Assembly: GCA_934746015.1 (NCBI GenBank)
Contig: CAKVEW010000002.1
Location: 62,001-126,000 of the forward strand
Length of the DNA: 64,000 nucleotides
Direction of reading: 5' to 3'
Origin: an uncultured Clostridium sp.
GTDB lineage: Bacteria; Bacillota; Clostridia; Clostridiales; Clostridiaceae
This document shows positions 1 to 8,069 of the stretch, piece after piece (within the stretch, counting starts at the first letter, position 1; each line of letters starts with the position of its first letter). The position numbers and the translations under genes were made by a program. Under the pieces are notes generated by a model. That model did no database searches. It was not told where the DNA came from and saw only the letters and a program-made list of their open reading frames with translations.

Positions 1-31
1 AACCACAATATATATTTTTTACTTCTAACAT
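1..31 (-). CDS. btuD: Corrinoid ABC transporter ATP-binding protein, N-terminus only
   Basis: Only the first ten codons lie in the window, reading MLEVKNIYCG, which is how FecE/BtuD-type ABC ATPases commonly begin. A GGTGATT ribosome binding site sits just upstream, in the 8-nt gap after the btuC stop. As the third gene after btuF and btuC it completes a binding protein-permease-ATPase importer. The identity rests on the short N-terminus and on the operon position; the nucleotide-binding motifs lie outside the window. Confidence 0.72.
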   Translation of the reverse strand, partial: MLEVKNIYCG

Positions 32-39
32 TTAATCAC

Positions 40-1074
40 CTACTTTGACTTTTTAAAATATAGGTATGCAAAGAATGGTGCACCTATCATTGCAGTTACT
101 GCACCTACTGGTAATTCAGAAGGGACTATAATTGTTCTTGCTATTAAATCAGTAATTATCATAAGACAACCACCAAAAACTACTGACATAGGAATAACAT
201 AGGCATGCTTTGAACCAAAAGCCTTTCTTACTATATGAGGTGCAATTAAATCTACAAATCCTATTGTTCCACTTATGGCAACAGCAGCACCTGTTAATAT
301 AGCAACAAAAATAAAAAGAAATTTTTTTACTCTTTCTGCCTCTACTCCTATTGATTTCGCCTGCTCTTCTCCAAAAGTCAAAACGTCCATTTCTTTAACA
401 AAAGACATAACTCCTATTATCCCAACCAAGAAAAATGGAATACCAGCCTTAAGATAACTCCAGCCTCTCATGGAAAATGACCCCATTTGCCACATAGTTA
501 TTGCTTCCATTTTCTTTGTAAATAAAGCTGTTAAAGTAGTTAAGGCAGCATTGAAGAATAATGAAAATACCATTCCCGTTAAAATAATAGTTGTATTTGA
601 AAGTTTTTTATCAACTTTACTTGCAAATGCTAGTACTATAATCATAGTAATTAAGCTACATAAAAATCCTACTAGTGGTAATGAAAAGTTTCCAAGGAAA
701 GGGATAGTTATTCCTGAAACAATTAAAAGTCCTACACCTAGTGATGCGCCTGATGATACTCCTAAGGTATAAGGAGATGCTAATGGATTCTTTAATACAG
801 ATTGAACTACTGCTCCACTAGCTGCTAAAGCTCCACCAACAGAGAATGCTAATAAAACTCTAGGTAGCCTTATACTCCATATTATTGCAACATCCTTAGC
901 TTCAATACCTTCTAGTAATTTATTATTAAATAATTTATGTGATATTATTGATATAATATCCATAATGCTAATATTGGAACTTCCTATGGAAGTTCCAATA
1001 CAAATTATTATAAATACTAATGGTATTGATAATATCATCAATGACTTAATTTTTTTATCTCTATTTATATTCAT
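40..1074 (-). CDS. btuC: Corrinoid/iron-complex ABC transporter permease, FecCD/BtuC family
   Basis: This 344-residue polytopic membrane protein is the usual size for the FecCD family. It carries family landmarks: IRLPRVLLAFSVGGALAASG after the first transmembrane segment, NPLASPYTLGVSSGAS in the middle, and GFVDLIAPHIVRK near the C-terminus, the loop that contacts the ATPase. It forms the membrane channel of a cobalamin-type importer. Its start overlaps the end of btuF by 14 nt, which implies translational coupling, and btuD starts 8 nt after its stop. The upstream cobalamin riboswitch favours a corrinoid substrate; FecCD permeases by themselves could equally serve siderophores or haem. Confidence 0.9.
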   Translation of the reverse strand: MNINRDKKIKSLMILSIPLVFIIICIGTSIGSSNISIMDIISIISHKLFNNKLLEGIEAKDVAIIWSIRLPRVLLAFSVGGALAASGAVVQSVLKNPLASPYTLGVSSGASLGVGLLIVSGITIPFLGNFSLPLVGFLCSLITMIIVLAFASKVDKKLSNTTIILTGMVFSLFFNAALTTLTALFTKKMEAITMWQMGSFSMRGWSYLKAGIPFFLVGIIGVMSFVKEMDVLTFGEEQAKSIGVEAERVKKFLFIFVAILTGAAVAISGTIGFVDLIAPHIVRKAFGSKHAYVIPMSVVFGGCLMIITDLIARTIIVPSELPVGAVTAMIGAPFFAYLYFKKSK

Positions 1075-1978
1075 TTGGGTAAATAGCCTTAGCCATTTCC
1101 TTTAATGCCTTAACAACATTTTGTGAAGGTCTTGAAGAAGCATTCTTGTCTACGCTGTAAACTTGCCCTTCTTTAACTGCAGTTAAACTATCCCATCCTT
1201 CACGGTTTTTTATTTCGTCAACAGCTTTTACTCCATTTGTATCTGGAACATTTGTTAATATTACATCTGGATTAGCAGCTATTACTGATTCTGGAGTAGG
1301 TGAAATCCAAGAATCTTCATTTGCAAATATATTTTCCGCACCAATTATTTCAATCATTTCATTTAAGAAAGTATCCTTACCAAAGCTAAACAAAGTAGGA
1401 TTTGAACCAATTTCAAAATATACTTTTTTCTTATCAGTTATTTTCTCTCCTATAGCTCTTATTTCTTCAACTTCCTTTTTCATATTTTCTATTATTTCTT
1501 TTCCTTGCTTTTCAGTTTTAGTTATTTCAGCAATGAACTCTATATCTCCATAAATTCCATCTATACTATAACTACTTGGAATATATACTACTGGTATTCC
1601 AGCTTCTTTAACTAATTTAAATGGATCTTCTTCACCAACTTTATTATGTCCTGATGCTATAATTATATCTGGTTCTAAAGAAATTAGAGTTTCTGCATCT
1701 GGATTTCTAAAATCAATTTTAGGTAAATCTGCATTAACACCTTCAACATCTACTGAATATTTGTCAATAGCCACAAGTTTATCAGAAAGGCCTAAGTCAA
1801 CTAATACTTCTGTATTAGATGGTGCAGTTGATATTATTCTTTCAACCTTCTTAGGTAAAGTAAATTCATTACCCTCCCTATCTGTCATATTTTTTGTAGT
1901 ATTTCCACAACCAGCAAATAATGCTAAAGAAAACATCATGGCAAACACTAATGAAAGAATTCTACTTCTTTTTTTCAT
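1061..1978 (-). CDS. btuF: Corrinoid-binding lipoprotein (ABC transporter substrate-binding protein)
   Basis: This is the membrane-anchored extracellular receptor of the importer. The chosen ATG gives 305 residues, beginning MKKRSR, followed by a hydrophobic signal and the lipobox LFAGC (acylated Cys24). An AGGAGG site lies a few bases upstream. An in-frame extension to 2047 would run through a hairpin and the riboswitch terminator, so it is rejected. The body has the periplasmic-binding-protein pattern of this class: an N-terminal lobe with ERIISTAPSNTEVLVDLG and a C-terminal lobe with ENIFANEDSWISPTPESV, joined by a long helix. The riboswitch in its leader supports corrinoid specificity. 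Confidence 0.88.
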   Translation of the reverse strand: MKKRSRILSLVFAMMFSLALFAGCGNTTKNMTDREGNEFTLPKKVERIISTAPSNTEVLVDLGLSDKLVAIDKYSVDVEGVNADLPKIDFRNPDAETLISLEPDIIIASGHNKVGEEDPFKLVKEAGIPVVYIPSSYSIDGIYGDIEFIAEITKTEKQGKEIIENMKKEVEEIRAIGEKITDKKKVYFEIGSNPTLFSFGKDTFLNEMIEIIGAENIFANEDSWISPTPESVIAANPDVILTNVPDTNGVKAVDEIKNREGWDSLTAVKEGQVYSVDKNASSRPSQNVVKALKEMAKAIYPNEYK

Positions 1979-2008
1979 AATTAATCCTCCTAATTTTTTA
2001 TTAGGGCT

Positions 2009-2036
2009 ATTTTGTAAGGGATATCCTTTACAAAAT
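2009..2036 (-). other. Near-perfect hairpin between riboswitch terminator and btuF ribosome binding site
   Basis: Two 12-nt arms (2009-2020 and 2025-2036) match at 11 of 12 positions around an ATAT loop. The structure lies downstream of the riboswitch terminator and about 20 nt upstream of the btuF ribosome binding site, so only read-through transcripts contain it. It has no adjacent T-run, so it is not an obvious second terminator. It could stabilise or process the btuFCD mRNA. Confidence 0.6.
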
Positions 2037-2037
2037 A

Positions 2038-2062
2038 AAAAAGACATACTAAGAGTATGCCC
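2038..2062 (-). terminator. Rho-independent terminator of the cobalamin riboswitch
   Basis: On the minus strand a 7-bp stem (GGCATAC pairing with GTATGTC, one G-T pair) with a TCTTA loop is followed directly by six T residues. It lies between the aptamer and btuF, as expected for a transcription-terminating expression platform. Confidence 0.82.
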
Positions 2063-2119
2063 AAAATACCTATTAATAATTTTGAATTATTAAAATATAA
2101 CTCAAAACTATATTAGTAT

Positions 2120-2310
2120 TCCCATTATCCCACCCTCAGAAGATAATAGTTTTCCCATAAAAGGCAGGTCTCCCGGCTTTACTTCATCCTACTCTCTAAC
2201 CTTCCCGCTATTTAGCAGTGGCATAAATAGATTTCGTCCATATCACGGTTACTGGGGTAGCTCAGGAATGTGCCTGATTCCCTATTAAGCTTAAAATAAG
2301 CACCTTATAT
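2120..2310 (-). promoter_or_regulatory. Cobalamin (adenosylcobalamin) riboswitch aptamer
   Basis: Read on the minus strand the element starts AAGGTGC (about 2300-2306) and then shows AATAGGGAAT, GCCACTG (2216-2222), GCGGGAAGG and the B12 box GCCGGGAGACCTGCC (2163-2177), in the canonical order and spacing. Family knowledge: ligand binding turns off cobalamin uptake or synthesis genes. A terminator follows at 2038-2062, so control is probably transcriptional. It precedes btuFCD, not the cob operon. Confidence 0.95.
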
Positions 2311-2336
2311 AGTTTTATAGCTTAAATTCATTTAGA

Positions 2337-2365
2337 ATTATATTATTAATGATATAATATGTCAA
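2337..2365 (-). promoter_or_regulatory. Sigma-A promoter of the btuFCD riboswitch transcript
   Basis: A perfect -35 TTGACA (2365-2360) and a perfect -10 TATAAT (2342-2337) are separated by 17 nt. The predicted start, near 2330, is about 20 nt before the riboswitch 5' end. It lies in the gap after the cobD stop, so btuFCD has its own transcript. Confidence 0.85.
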
Positions 2366-2375
2366 TTATAATATA

Positions 2376-3464
2376 CTATTTTATAAGTTTTTTTAGTGCC
2401 TTAATTAATTTTTTATTTTCTTCTCTTTTTCTAACGGCTACTCTATAATACTTATTATTTAGCCCCTCATAGTTATCACAGCTTCTTATGATAATATTTT
2501 CTTTCATTAACTCTAACTTTAAATCCATTTCTTTCTCTAGTTTAAACATTATAAAGTTAACAGATGGCTCAAAAACTTTTATATCATTAAACCCACTTAA
2601 TTCTTTGAATAAATAATCTTTTTCCTCTTCAATATATGATATAGTTCTATTAACATATTCCTTTTCATTCAAAGAAAATATACCTACTTTTTCAGCTAAA
2701 ACATTAATATTCCATGGAACTGAAACAGATTCTATTTTACTTAATATATCTCTATTTTTACATATACCATAACCTATTCTTATTCCTGGTATTGCAAATA
2801 ACTTAGTCATTGATTTAATAATGAAAATATTATTGTATTCTTCTAGCAAAGTTATGGCTGAATAATTTTCTGCTTCACTCATAAAATCTAGAAAGGATTC
2901 ATCTATTACAACAATAGTATTAGTAAGCTTTGATTTCTTAATTATATTAATAATTGTCTCTTTACTTGTTAGAGCTCCTGTAGGATTGTTTGGATTACAA
3001 ATAAAAACCATATCTATATCATTATTTATGTAATTATTTATTTCCTCATCAATAATCCAATTTTTTTCTTCTTTCAAATAATAGTAATTAATTTCACTAC
3101 TTACACTTAAGGCTGCTTCTTCATATTCCCCAAAAGTAGGTGCAGGTAGTAAAACCTTTTTAGGTTTAATAGCTCTAACTAAATTAAAAATAACCTCTGC
3201 TGCCCCATTTCCTAGAGTTAAGTCTTCACTTTCTACTCCTTCAAATTCGCTTATTGAAGACTTTAAATCAAAATAAGTGATATCTGGATATTTTTCAATC
3301 TCCGCTAAAGATTGAATTATTACTTCTCTTATCTTTTCATTAATACCTAAAGGATTTATGTTAGCAGAAAAATCAATTAGTTTATCCTTGTCTAAATTAT
3401 AATTTCTTGATAATTCCTCTATATTTCCTCCATGAACAACTTTACTCAAATTATTATCCTCCAA
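2376..3464 (-). CDS. cobD: Threonine-phosphate decarboxylase (CobD-type), PLP-dependent
   Basis: A 362-residue class I aminotransferase fold related to HisC. The N-terminus reads HGGNIEELSRNY and then DFSANINPLG, both typical of L-threonine-O-3-phosphate decarboxylase. The PLP lysine is in IIKSMTKLFAIPGIRIGYG, and CNPNNPTG and VIDESFLDF supply cofactor contacts. The enzyme makes (R)-1-amino-2-propanol phosphate, the linker of the nucleotide loop. It overlaps cbiB by 11 nt and is the last gene of the cob operon. HisC would be the main alternative, but the setting between cbiB and a cobalamin riboswitch settles it. Confidence 0.9.
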   Translation of the reverse strand: MEDNNLSKVVHGGNIEELSRNYNLDKDKLIDFSANINPLGINEKIREVIIQSLAEIEKYPDITYFDLKSSISEFEGVESEDLTLGNGAAEVIFNLVRAIKPKKVLLPAPTFGEYEEAALSVSSEINYYYLKEEKNWIIDEEINNYINNDIDMVFICNPNNPTGALTSKETIINIIKKSKLTNTIVVIDESFLDFMSEAENYSAITLLEEYNNIFIIKSMTKLFAIPGIRIGYGICKNRDILSKIESVSVPWNINVLAEKVGIFSLNEKEYVNRTISYIEEEKDYLFKELSGFNDIKVFEPSVNFIMFKLEKEMDLKLELMKENIIIRSCDNYEGLNNKYYRVAVRKREENKKLIKALKKLIK

Positions 3465-4392
3465 TTAAAGTTAGTAGCATAGAAAGTAAATAACTTAAGG
3501 TTGCTACTAAATATAATATTTTGTTAGTTTTATAGACATCTGTATAGCCAATAACCTTAATTGCATCACCTATTGTTGGCTTTTCTACTAATTTACCAAA
3601 GTAGTAATTAGCTCCTCCTAATTTTATTCCTAATGCACCTGCTACTGCTGCTTCTGGATGTGCACTATTGGGACTACTATGATTATTTTTATCTCTACAA
3701 TAAATTTTATATGCATTTTTATAATCTAACCTTAATATAAAAGCTGAAATCACTATTAAATATCCTGTAAGCCTAGCTGGTATAAAATTAAATACATCAT
3801 CTAGTTTTGCTGGGAAAAAGCCAAAATCTATATATTTCTCATTCTTATATCCAAACATAGAATCCATAGTATTAACAGCCTTATATGCAAAAGCAAATGG
3901 AGCTCCAAATAAACCAGCATAAAATATAGGAGCCACTACCCCATCAGACATATTTTCTGCAATTGTTTCAACTACAGCTCTTAATATACCTTCCTTATTT
4001 AAAGCACTTGTATCTCTGCCAACAATGTATGAAAGTTGCTTTCTTGCACCCTCTATATCATCCTTTAGTAGAAACTTTATAACTTTTATACCTTCTACCT
4101 TCAATGCCTTAGAAGAAATAGTGAAATAAATCATTATTCCACCAATTGCTACTCCTAACATATAATTAATATTAAAGCATATCCTTAATATTAAATAATT
4201 TACTACATAAACTATTGATACAGAAAAAATCCATGTTAATAGCCCTGCTATTTTTAAATGATTCTTTAATAATCTTCTAAATAAACTTTCCAACCTACTA
4301 CATAAATTTCCAATGAACCTAATAGGATGAAATGGATTTTGAGGATCTCCAATTAATAAATCCAATAAAAAACCTATAGTTAATTCCTTCAT
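3454..4392 (-). CDS. cbiB: Adenosylcobinamide-phosphate synthase CbiB
   Basis: A 312-residue integral membrane protein starting GFLLDLLIGDPQNPFHPIRF, a clear CbiB signature (D-x-x-x-GDP-x-x-x-HP). Further family segments are ETIAENMSDGVVAPIFY, YKAVNTMDSMFGYKNEKY and NSAHPEAAVAGALG. It attaches aminopropanol phosphate to the corrin ring at the membrane. It overlaps cobC by 4 nt and cobD by 11 nt, so it is translationally coupled on both sides. Some nomenclatures call this protein CobD; the name CbiB avoids confusion with the decarboxylase next door. Confidence 0.95.
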   Translation of the reverse strand: MKELTIGFLLDLLIGDPQNPFHPIRFIGNLCSRLESLFRRLLKNHLKIAGLLTWIFSVSIVYVVNYLILRICFNINYMLGVAIGGIMIYFTISSKALKVEGIKVIKFLLKDDIEGARKQLSYIVGRDTSALNKEGILRAVVETIAENMSDGVVAPIFYAGLFGAPFAFAYKAVNTMDSMFGYKNEKYIDFGFFPAKLDDVFNFIPARLTGYLIVISAFILRLDYKNAYKIYCRDKNNHSSPNSAHPEAAVAGALGIKLGGANYYFGKLVEKPTIGDAIKVIGYTDVYKTNKILYLVATLSYLLSMLLTLIGG

Positions 4393-5021
4393 ATGCTTCT
4401 TCCTAACTTTTCTAATATCTTTAATTCTTGAACTTCTGTAATAATAAAATTATTTTCTAAAACTTCTACTGTAAGCTTGTATCCTTCTCCAAAATTAGGT
4501 TGCCAACTATAAAAGTTTTTGCTATTATCATAAAATCCCTCTAATATTGTACCTATTGTTCCCCCGTGGGAAATTAATAAAACTGAATTTAGTTCTTTAT
4601 CACTAATATTATTAATAAATGCTGTAAACTCATCTCGTATCCTATTTCTATAACTATTCTTACTTTCTCCATTAGGGCATGATACTCTACCTGATTCATC
4701 TGTTATCCAGTTTATATATGATTTATCTTCCTTTAAGTCTTCATAAGATTTCATTTCAAAATCTCCAAAGTCATACTCAAAAAATCCTTTTAATTCTGTA
4801 AAACTTATATCATCATATAAAATCTTAAATGTTTCATTAGCTCTTTTTGCTCCGCTAGTAAAATATTCATTACATTTTGGATACCTAATACTTTTTTTTA
4901 AAATTTTAAGTTCTTCTATACCATTATGGCTTAATGATAAGTCAGTCTTTCCACAATATAATCTCTTCTCATTAGCAATTGTCTTGCCATGACGTATTAA
5001 AAAAACTTCTATATTATTCAT
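4389..5021 (-). CDS. cobC: Alpha-ribazole phosphatase, histidine phosphatase family
   Basis: A 210-residue protein with the histidine phosphatase start LIRHGKT (catalytic His), the second motif SGAKRANETFKIL, EYDFGDFEMKSYEDL and the C-terminal LLISHGGTIG with the second catalytic His. In cobalamin assembly this enzyme removes the phosphate from alpha-ribazole 5'-phosphate or adenosylcobalamin phosphate. Phosphoglycerate-mutase-like relatives have broad activities, but its position between the cobU-like gene and cbiB, overlapping both, supports CobC. Confidence 0.87.
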   Translation of the reverse strand: MNNIEVFLIRHGKTIANEKRLYCGKTDLSLSHNGIEELKILKKSIRYPKCNEYFTSGAKRANETFKILYDDISFTELKGFFEYDFGDFEMKSYEDLKEDKSYINWITDESGRVSCPNGESKNSYRNRIRDEFTAFINNISDKELNSVLLISHGGTIGTILEGFYDNSKNFYSWQPNFGEGYKLTVEVLENNFIITEVQELKILEKLGRSI

Positions 5022-5412
5022 CTTTAATCACCATAGGTATTCCACAAAAAACTCTATACACAATATTAGAATTATTACTTATATATTGTAGGCATTTACC
5101 TGTATTTTCTCTCCAAAATCTCTCTTCTTTTTTTAATGGAACTATTCCCTGGGAAATATCATCACATATAATTATTTTATCTTTAAAAGACTCCCTGTTT
5201 TCCAAAATAAAATCTAGTGCATCAATATTTTTTAAAGAAAGCTTATATGTAAACTTCTGAAAAGCATTAATAACCTTCTTTGAATAATCTATATAAATAT
5301 CATTTAAATCATCATTTATTATAAAAATATCCTCTTCTTCAATATTAAATTTATCTTTTACAAAACCTAATTTTCCATTATAAGCTCCGCCAATAACTAG
5401 TATCAAAGTCAT
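5014..5412 (-). CDS. CobU-like small protein (cobinamide kinase family) with altered P-loop
   Basis: About 132 residues. The C-terminal half matches the CobU family: CDDISQGIVP, an Arg-rich ERFWRENTGKCLQYIS stretch and VYRVFCGIPMVIK. The N-terminal nucleotide loop reads GGAYNGKL, where CobU has GGxxSGKS, so the usual Ser/Thr after the lysine is Leu. A full CobU is also encoded in the operon. Start choice is uncertain: GTG 5415 and ATG 5412 sit almost on the AGGAG site, while TTG 5406 has ideal spacing and gives MILVIGG. It overlaps cobC by 8 nt. It may be a divergent kinase or a partner subunit; activity cannot be judged from sequence. Confidence 0.75.
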   Translation of the reverse strand: MTLILVIGGAYNGKLGFVKDKFNIEEEDIFIINDDLNDIYIDYSKKVINAFQKFTYKLSLKNIDALDFILENRESFKDKIIICDDISQGIVPLKKEERFWRENTGKCLQYISNNSNIVYRVFCGIPMVIKDE

Positions 5413-5421
5413 CACTCCTAA

Positions 5422-6177
5422 CTAAATAATAGATAGTATTAGTATCCCTATTACCTCTGCAATTACTAATCCATATCCTGCACTATCTCCTGACATTCCT
5501 CCAAGTTCCTTTGTGCTCTTATTAACTGAAAGAAGCGCTACAATTATCATTGATATAGGTACTAATATAAATTTAAATCCAATTAAAAATACAAAGGCTA
5601 ATGAAGAGATAATCAAAAATAAGTATAAAATCCATATATCTATCTTTCCAGTACCTTTTTTAAAATAAGAACCTAAAGAACTTTCCTTCATAGATTCCTT
5701 TTTAAGTAACATAAGTCCCATTAAACTTCTTGAAATAATTGGTATTATAATTATACCTACTACATTAACTTTATTTTCAACTAAGGTATATGTAGATGAA
5801 AAGTCAATAATTAATAAAATGCAAAGAGATATTACTGCAAAAGCTCCAGTATTAGGGTCCTTAAGTATTCTTATCTTCTCTTTTTGATCCCTTCTTGACA
5901 ATAATGCATCACATACATCCATGTAGCCGTCTAGATGTAACATTCCAGTTATAATAAATGGTGTTACCATGGTAATTGCTGATATTAATATATTAGATAA
6001 ATTAAAATACTCTGTAACTATAAAAACCGTATAATTAATAAGCCCAACAACTAGTCCTACTAAAGGATAAAACTTCATCATATGCCTAACAGCTTCATCA
6101 TTCCAAGCCTTATAGGGTATTGGTAATATTGTGAACATACTTATTGCCATTATAAAACCATTAATTAAATTCTTCAT
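5422..6177 (-). CDS. cobS: Adenosylcobinamide-GDP ribazoletransferase (cobalamin synthase)
   Basis: A 251-residue multi-pass membrane protein with the CobS hallmarks GFIMAISMFTILPIP at the N-terminus, GMLHLDGYMDVCDALLSRR with the Asp-rich metal site, and ILKDPNTGAFAV. The C-terminal GGMSGDSAGYGLVIAEV is also typical. It joins alpha-ribazole to adenosylcobinamide-GDP to complete the coenzyme. It overlaps cobU by 4 nt and precedes the cobU-like gene by under 10 nt. Confidence 0.95.
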   Translation of the reverse strand: MKNLINGFIMAISMFTILPIPYKAWNDEAVRHMMKFYPLVGLVVGLINYTVFIVTEYFNLSNILISAITMVTPFIITGMLHLDGYMDVCDALLSRRDQKEKIRILKDPNTGAFAVISLCILLIIDFSSTYTLVENKVNVVGIIIIPIISRSLMGLMLLKKESMKESSLGSYFKKGTGKIDIWILYLFLIISSLAFVFLIGFKFILVPISMIIVALLSVNKSTKELGGMSGDSAGYGLVIAEVIGILILSII

Positions 6178-6725
6178 TTCAAATTCCTTATTACCTTTCT
6201 ACCTTTATGAATTATCTCATTATTAAAAGAACACTCAATAACTACATCTGAAATTTTAGCTAAATCAATATTAAGCTTCCCAAGTTCTTTCCTAAAGGTT
6301 TCTGTATAATCATCATAGACAATTGCATCACTAAATAAATAGTCAGTAACTATTATTGCATTTTCTACTTTATTTATTATAAGCTTTATTTCCTTAAATA
6401 TATTATCACTAACATCTTGTATAAAACTATTATTATAAAACATCTCATTAGTTACTAGTGATGTAATGCTATCTATTAAAATAGTATCCTTACTATCTAG
6501 TTTATATAATATATCTTTTATATTTCTATCCTTTTCTATAGTTGTAAATCCCCAACCTTTTCTTTCTGATATATGACTTTCTATTCTCCTCATATCTTCT
6601 AAGTCACAAGGCTTCATAGTTGCAATATAATATAAAAATCCATTTTTATTTTCCAGAATCTTAGAATATCTTTGAGCAGCCATAGATTTTCCGCTTTTAG
6701 ATCCACCAACTAATAAAATAATCAT
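6174..6725 (-). CDS. cobU: Adenosylcobinamide kinase / adenosylcobinamide-phosphate guanylyltransferase
   Basis: A 183-residue protein with an intact P-loop GGSKSGKS at the N-terminus, YIATMKPCDLEDMRRIESH containing the candidate guanylylated His, and GWGFTTIEKDRNI. It phosphorylates adenosylcobinamide and then transfers GMP to it. The region that normally carries the GIVP motif reads instead LFSDAIVYDDYTETFRKELG, so this conserved element is lost here while the neighbouring small paralogue retains it. It lies 18 nt downstream of cobT and overlaps cobS by 4 nt. Confidence 0.87.
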   Translation of the reverse strand: MIILLVGGSKSGKSMAAQRYSKILENKNGFLYYIATMKPCDLEDMRRIESHISERKGWGFTTIEKDRNIKDILYKLDSKDTILIDSITSLVTNEMFYNNSFIQDVSDNIFKEIKLIINKVENAIIVTDYLFSDAIVYDDYTETFRKELGKLNIDLAKISDVVIECSFNNEIIHKGRKVIRNLK

Positions 6726-6743
6726 TTTTATTCCAGCCTTCTC

Positions 6744-7850
6744 TTACTTTTTATTAACTACATAACTTTTCTTATCTCTAATATCATCTAAATAGCTTGG
6801 ATTTATTTCTGCTTCTTCAAAGGTAGCCATATTATTCATCATAGCACAAGCATAACTAACTATGGAAAAAGCAATTGGACACCCGCTTCCTTCTCCTAAC
6901 CTCATATCTAAATTTAGCATAGGCTCAAGACCTATATTATTCATTGCAATGTTATAGCCTATTTCTTTTGAAATGTGTGAAGGAATTAAATAATCTTTAA
7001 CATTACTACATAGTTTAGTTGCTACTAAGGCAGCCACTGCTGATATAAATCCATCTATTACAACAGGAATCTTATAATATGATGCACCTAGAAAAACTCC
7101 TACCATTCCAGCCAAATCAAAACCTCCAACCTTAGAAATCACATCTATTGGATCTTTTGCATTTGGCTTGTTAATTTCTATTGCTCCTTTAATTACTTCC
7201 TTCTTATTTATAAAGGCCTCCTCAGTAAGACCTGCTCCTTTACCTACTACATCATCTATTTTACAATCTAATAAGGCAGCCAAAACTGCACTGCTTGTAG
7301 TAGTATTTCCAATTCCCATTTCTCCTACCCCTACTATGTCATAGCCTTTTCCTTTAACATCTTTCACCAAATCAATACCAATTGAAATTGCCTTTAATGC
7401 TTCTTCATAGCTCATAGCGGGTCCCTTAGCTATATTATATGTTCCTTTTCTAATTTTTTTATTTATAGCTCCTGGAATTTCTCCATTACAATTAACTCCA
7501 ATGTCTACCACAATTAAATCAGTATTATTCTCCTTTGCTAAAACTGCAACACCAGTAAGCCCTTTAGAAAAATTTATAGTTTGTGCTAATGTAACATACT
7601 GTGGAGATGAGGCTACTCCTTCTTCAACTACCCCATTATCAGAAGATAATATTATTATACATTTTTTATCTATTTTATTTTTTACTTTGCCAGTAATTCC
7701 TGCTAACTTAATTGCTAGTTCTTCAAGCTTTCCTAAACTTCCTAAGGGTTTTGCCAAAGAATCTACTCGTTTTTTAGCAGTTTCTATTGCTATTTTATCT
7801 GCTTTTTCTATATTATCAATAAACATAAGCACTTTATTTTTATACTTCAT
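6744..7850 (-). CDS. cobT: Nicotinate-nucleotide-dimethylbenzimidazole phosphoribosyltransferase
   Basis: A 368-residue CobT. Recognisable segments are AKPLGSLGKLEELA at the N-terminus, VGEMGIGNTTTSSA, GGFDLAGMVG and LRLGEGSGCP-like RLGEGSGCPIAF near the C-terminus with the catalytic Glu. It makes alpha-ribazole phosphate, activating the lower ligand base. ATG 7850 is preferred because AGGTGAT sits 5-6 nt upstream; the GTG at 7859 lies inside that site. It is the first gene of the cob operon. The base it uses (dimethylbenzimidazole or another) cannot be read from sequence. Confidence 0.95.
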   Translation of the reverse strand: MKYKNKVLMFIDNIEKADKIAIETAKKRVDSLAKPLGSLGKLEELAIKLAGITGKVKNKIDKKCIIILSSDNGVVEEGVASSPQYVTLAQTINFSKGLTGVAVLAKENNTDLIVVDIGVNCNGEIPGAINKKIRKGTYNIAKGPAMSYEEALKAISIGIDLVKDVKGKGYDIVGVGEMGIGNTTTSSAVLAALLDCKIDDVVGKGAGLTEEAFINKKEVIKGAIEINKPNAKDPIDVISKVGGFDLAGMVGVFLGASYYKIPVVIDGFISAVAALVATKLCSNVKDYLIPSHISKEIGYNIAMNNIGLEPMLNLDMRLGEGSGCPIAFSIVSYACAMMNNMATFEEAEINPSYLDDIRDKKSYVVNKK

Positions 7851-7886
7851 TAAAATCACCTAATTATATTCTTCTTTTTTTGTTAT

Positions 7887-7914
7887 AATATATTAAAATT
7901 TAACTAAAAGTCAA
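7887..7914 (-). promoter_or_regulatory. Candidate promoter of the cobT operon
   Basis: TTGACT (7914-7909) is followed after 16 nt by TATATT (7892-7887), with TATTAT at 18 nt as an alternative -10. It lies about 40 nt upstream of the cobT ribosome binding site. I see no cobalamin riboswitch between it and cobT. Confidence 0.5.
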
Positions 7915-7957
7915 TAAAGCTACATTCAAACAAAACTAAAAAAAATAAAGAGAAAGA

Positions 7958-8005
7958 TATAATGCTAGTGTGCCCTCTCAATCTCCAAGGCACACTAGCA
8001 TTATA
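7958..8005. terminator. 17-bp perfect hairpin terminator
   Basis: Arms 7958-7974 and 7989-8005 are perfectly complementary over 17 bp with a 14-nt loop. On the minus strand the hairpin is followed by a T-rich tract, so it terminates the gene at 8070-8546. It separates that gene from the cobT promoter. Confidence 0.8.
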
Positions 8006-8069
8006 CTTTTCTCTATTACATCTAAAGGAAATAATCCTTCTAAAATAAAACTGTAAGTTTTTATAATTA

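Noticed and set aside
470..772. Plus-strand open frame of 100 codons inside btuC
   Set aside because: It is the antisense shadow of a well-conserved membrane protein and has no ribosome binding site.
1979..2047. N-terminal extension of the btuF frame
   Set aside because: It runs through the riboswitch terminator and a hairpin; the ATG at 1978 has the ribosome binding site and a normal lipoprotein signal.
7501..7863. Plus-strand open frame of 120 codons opposite cobT
   Set aside because: Antisense shadow of a conserved enzyme; composition follows the cobT reading frame.
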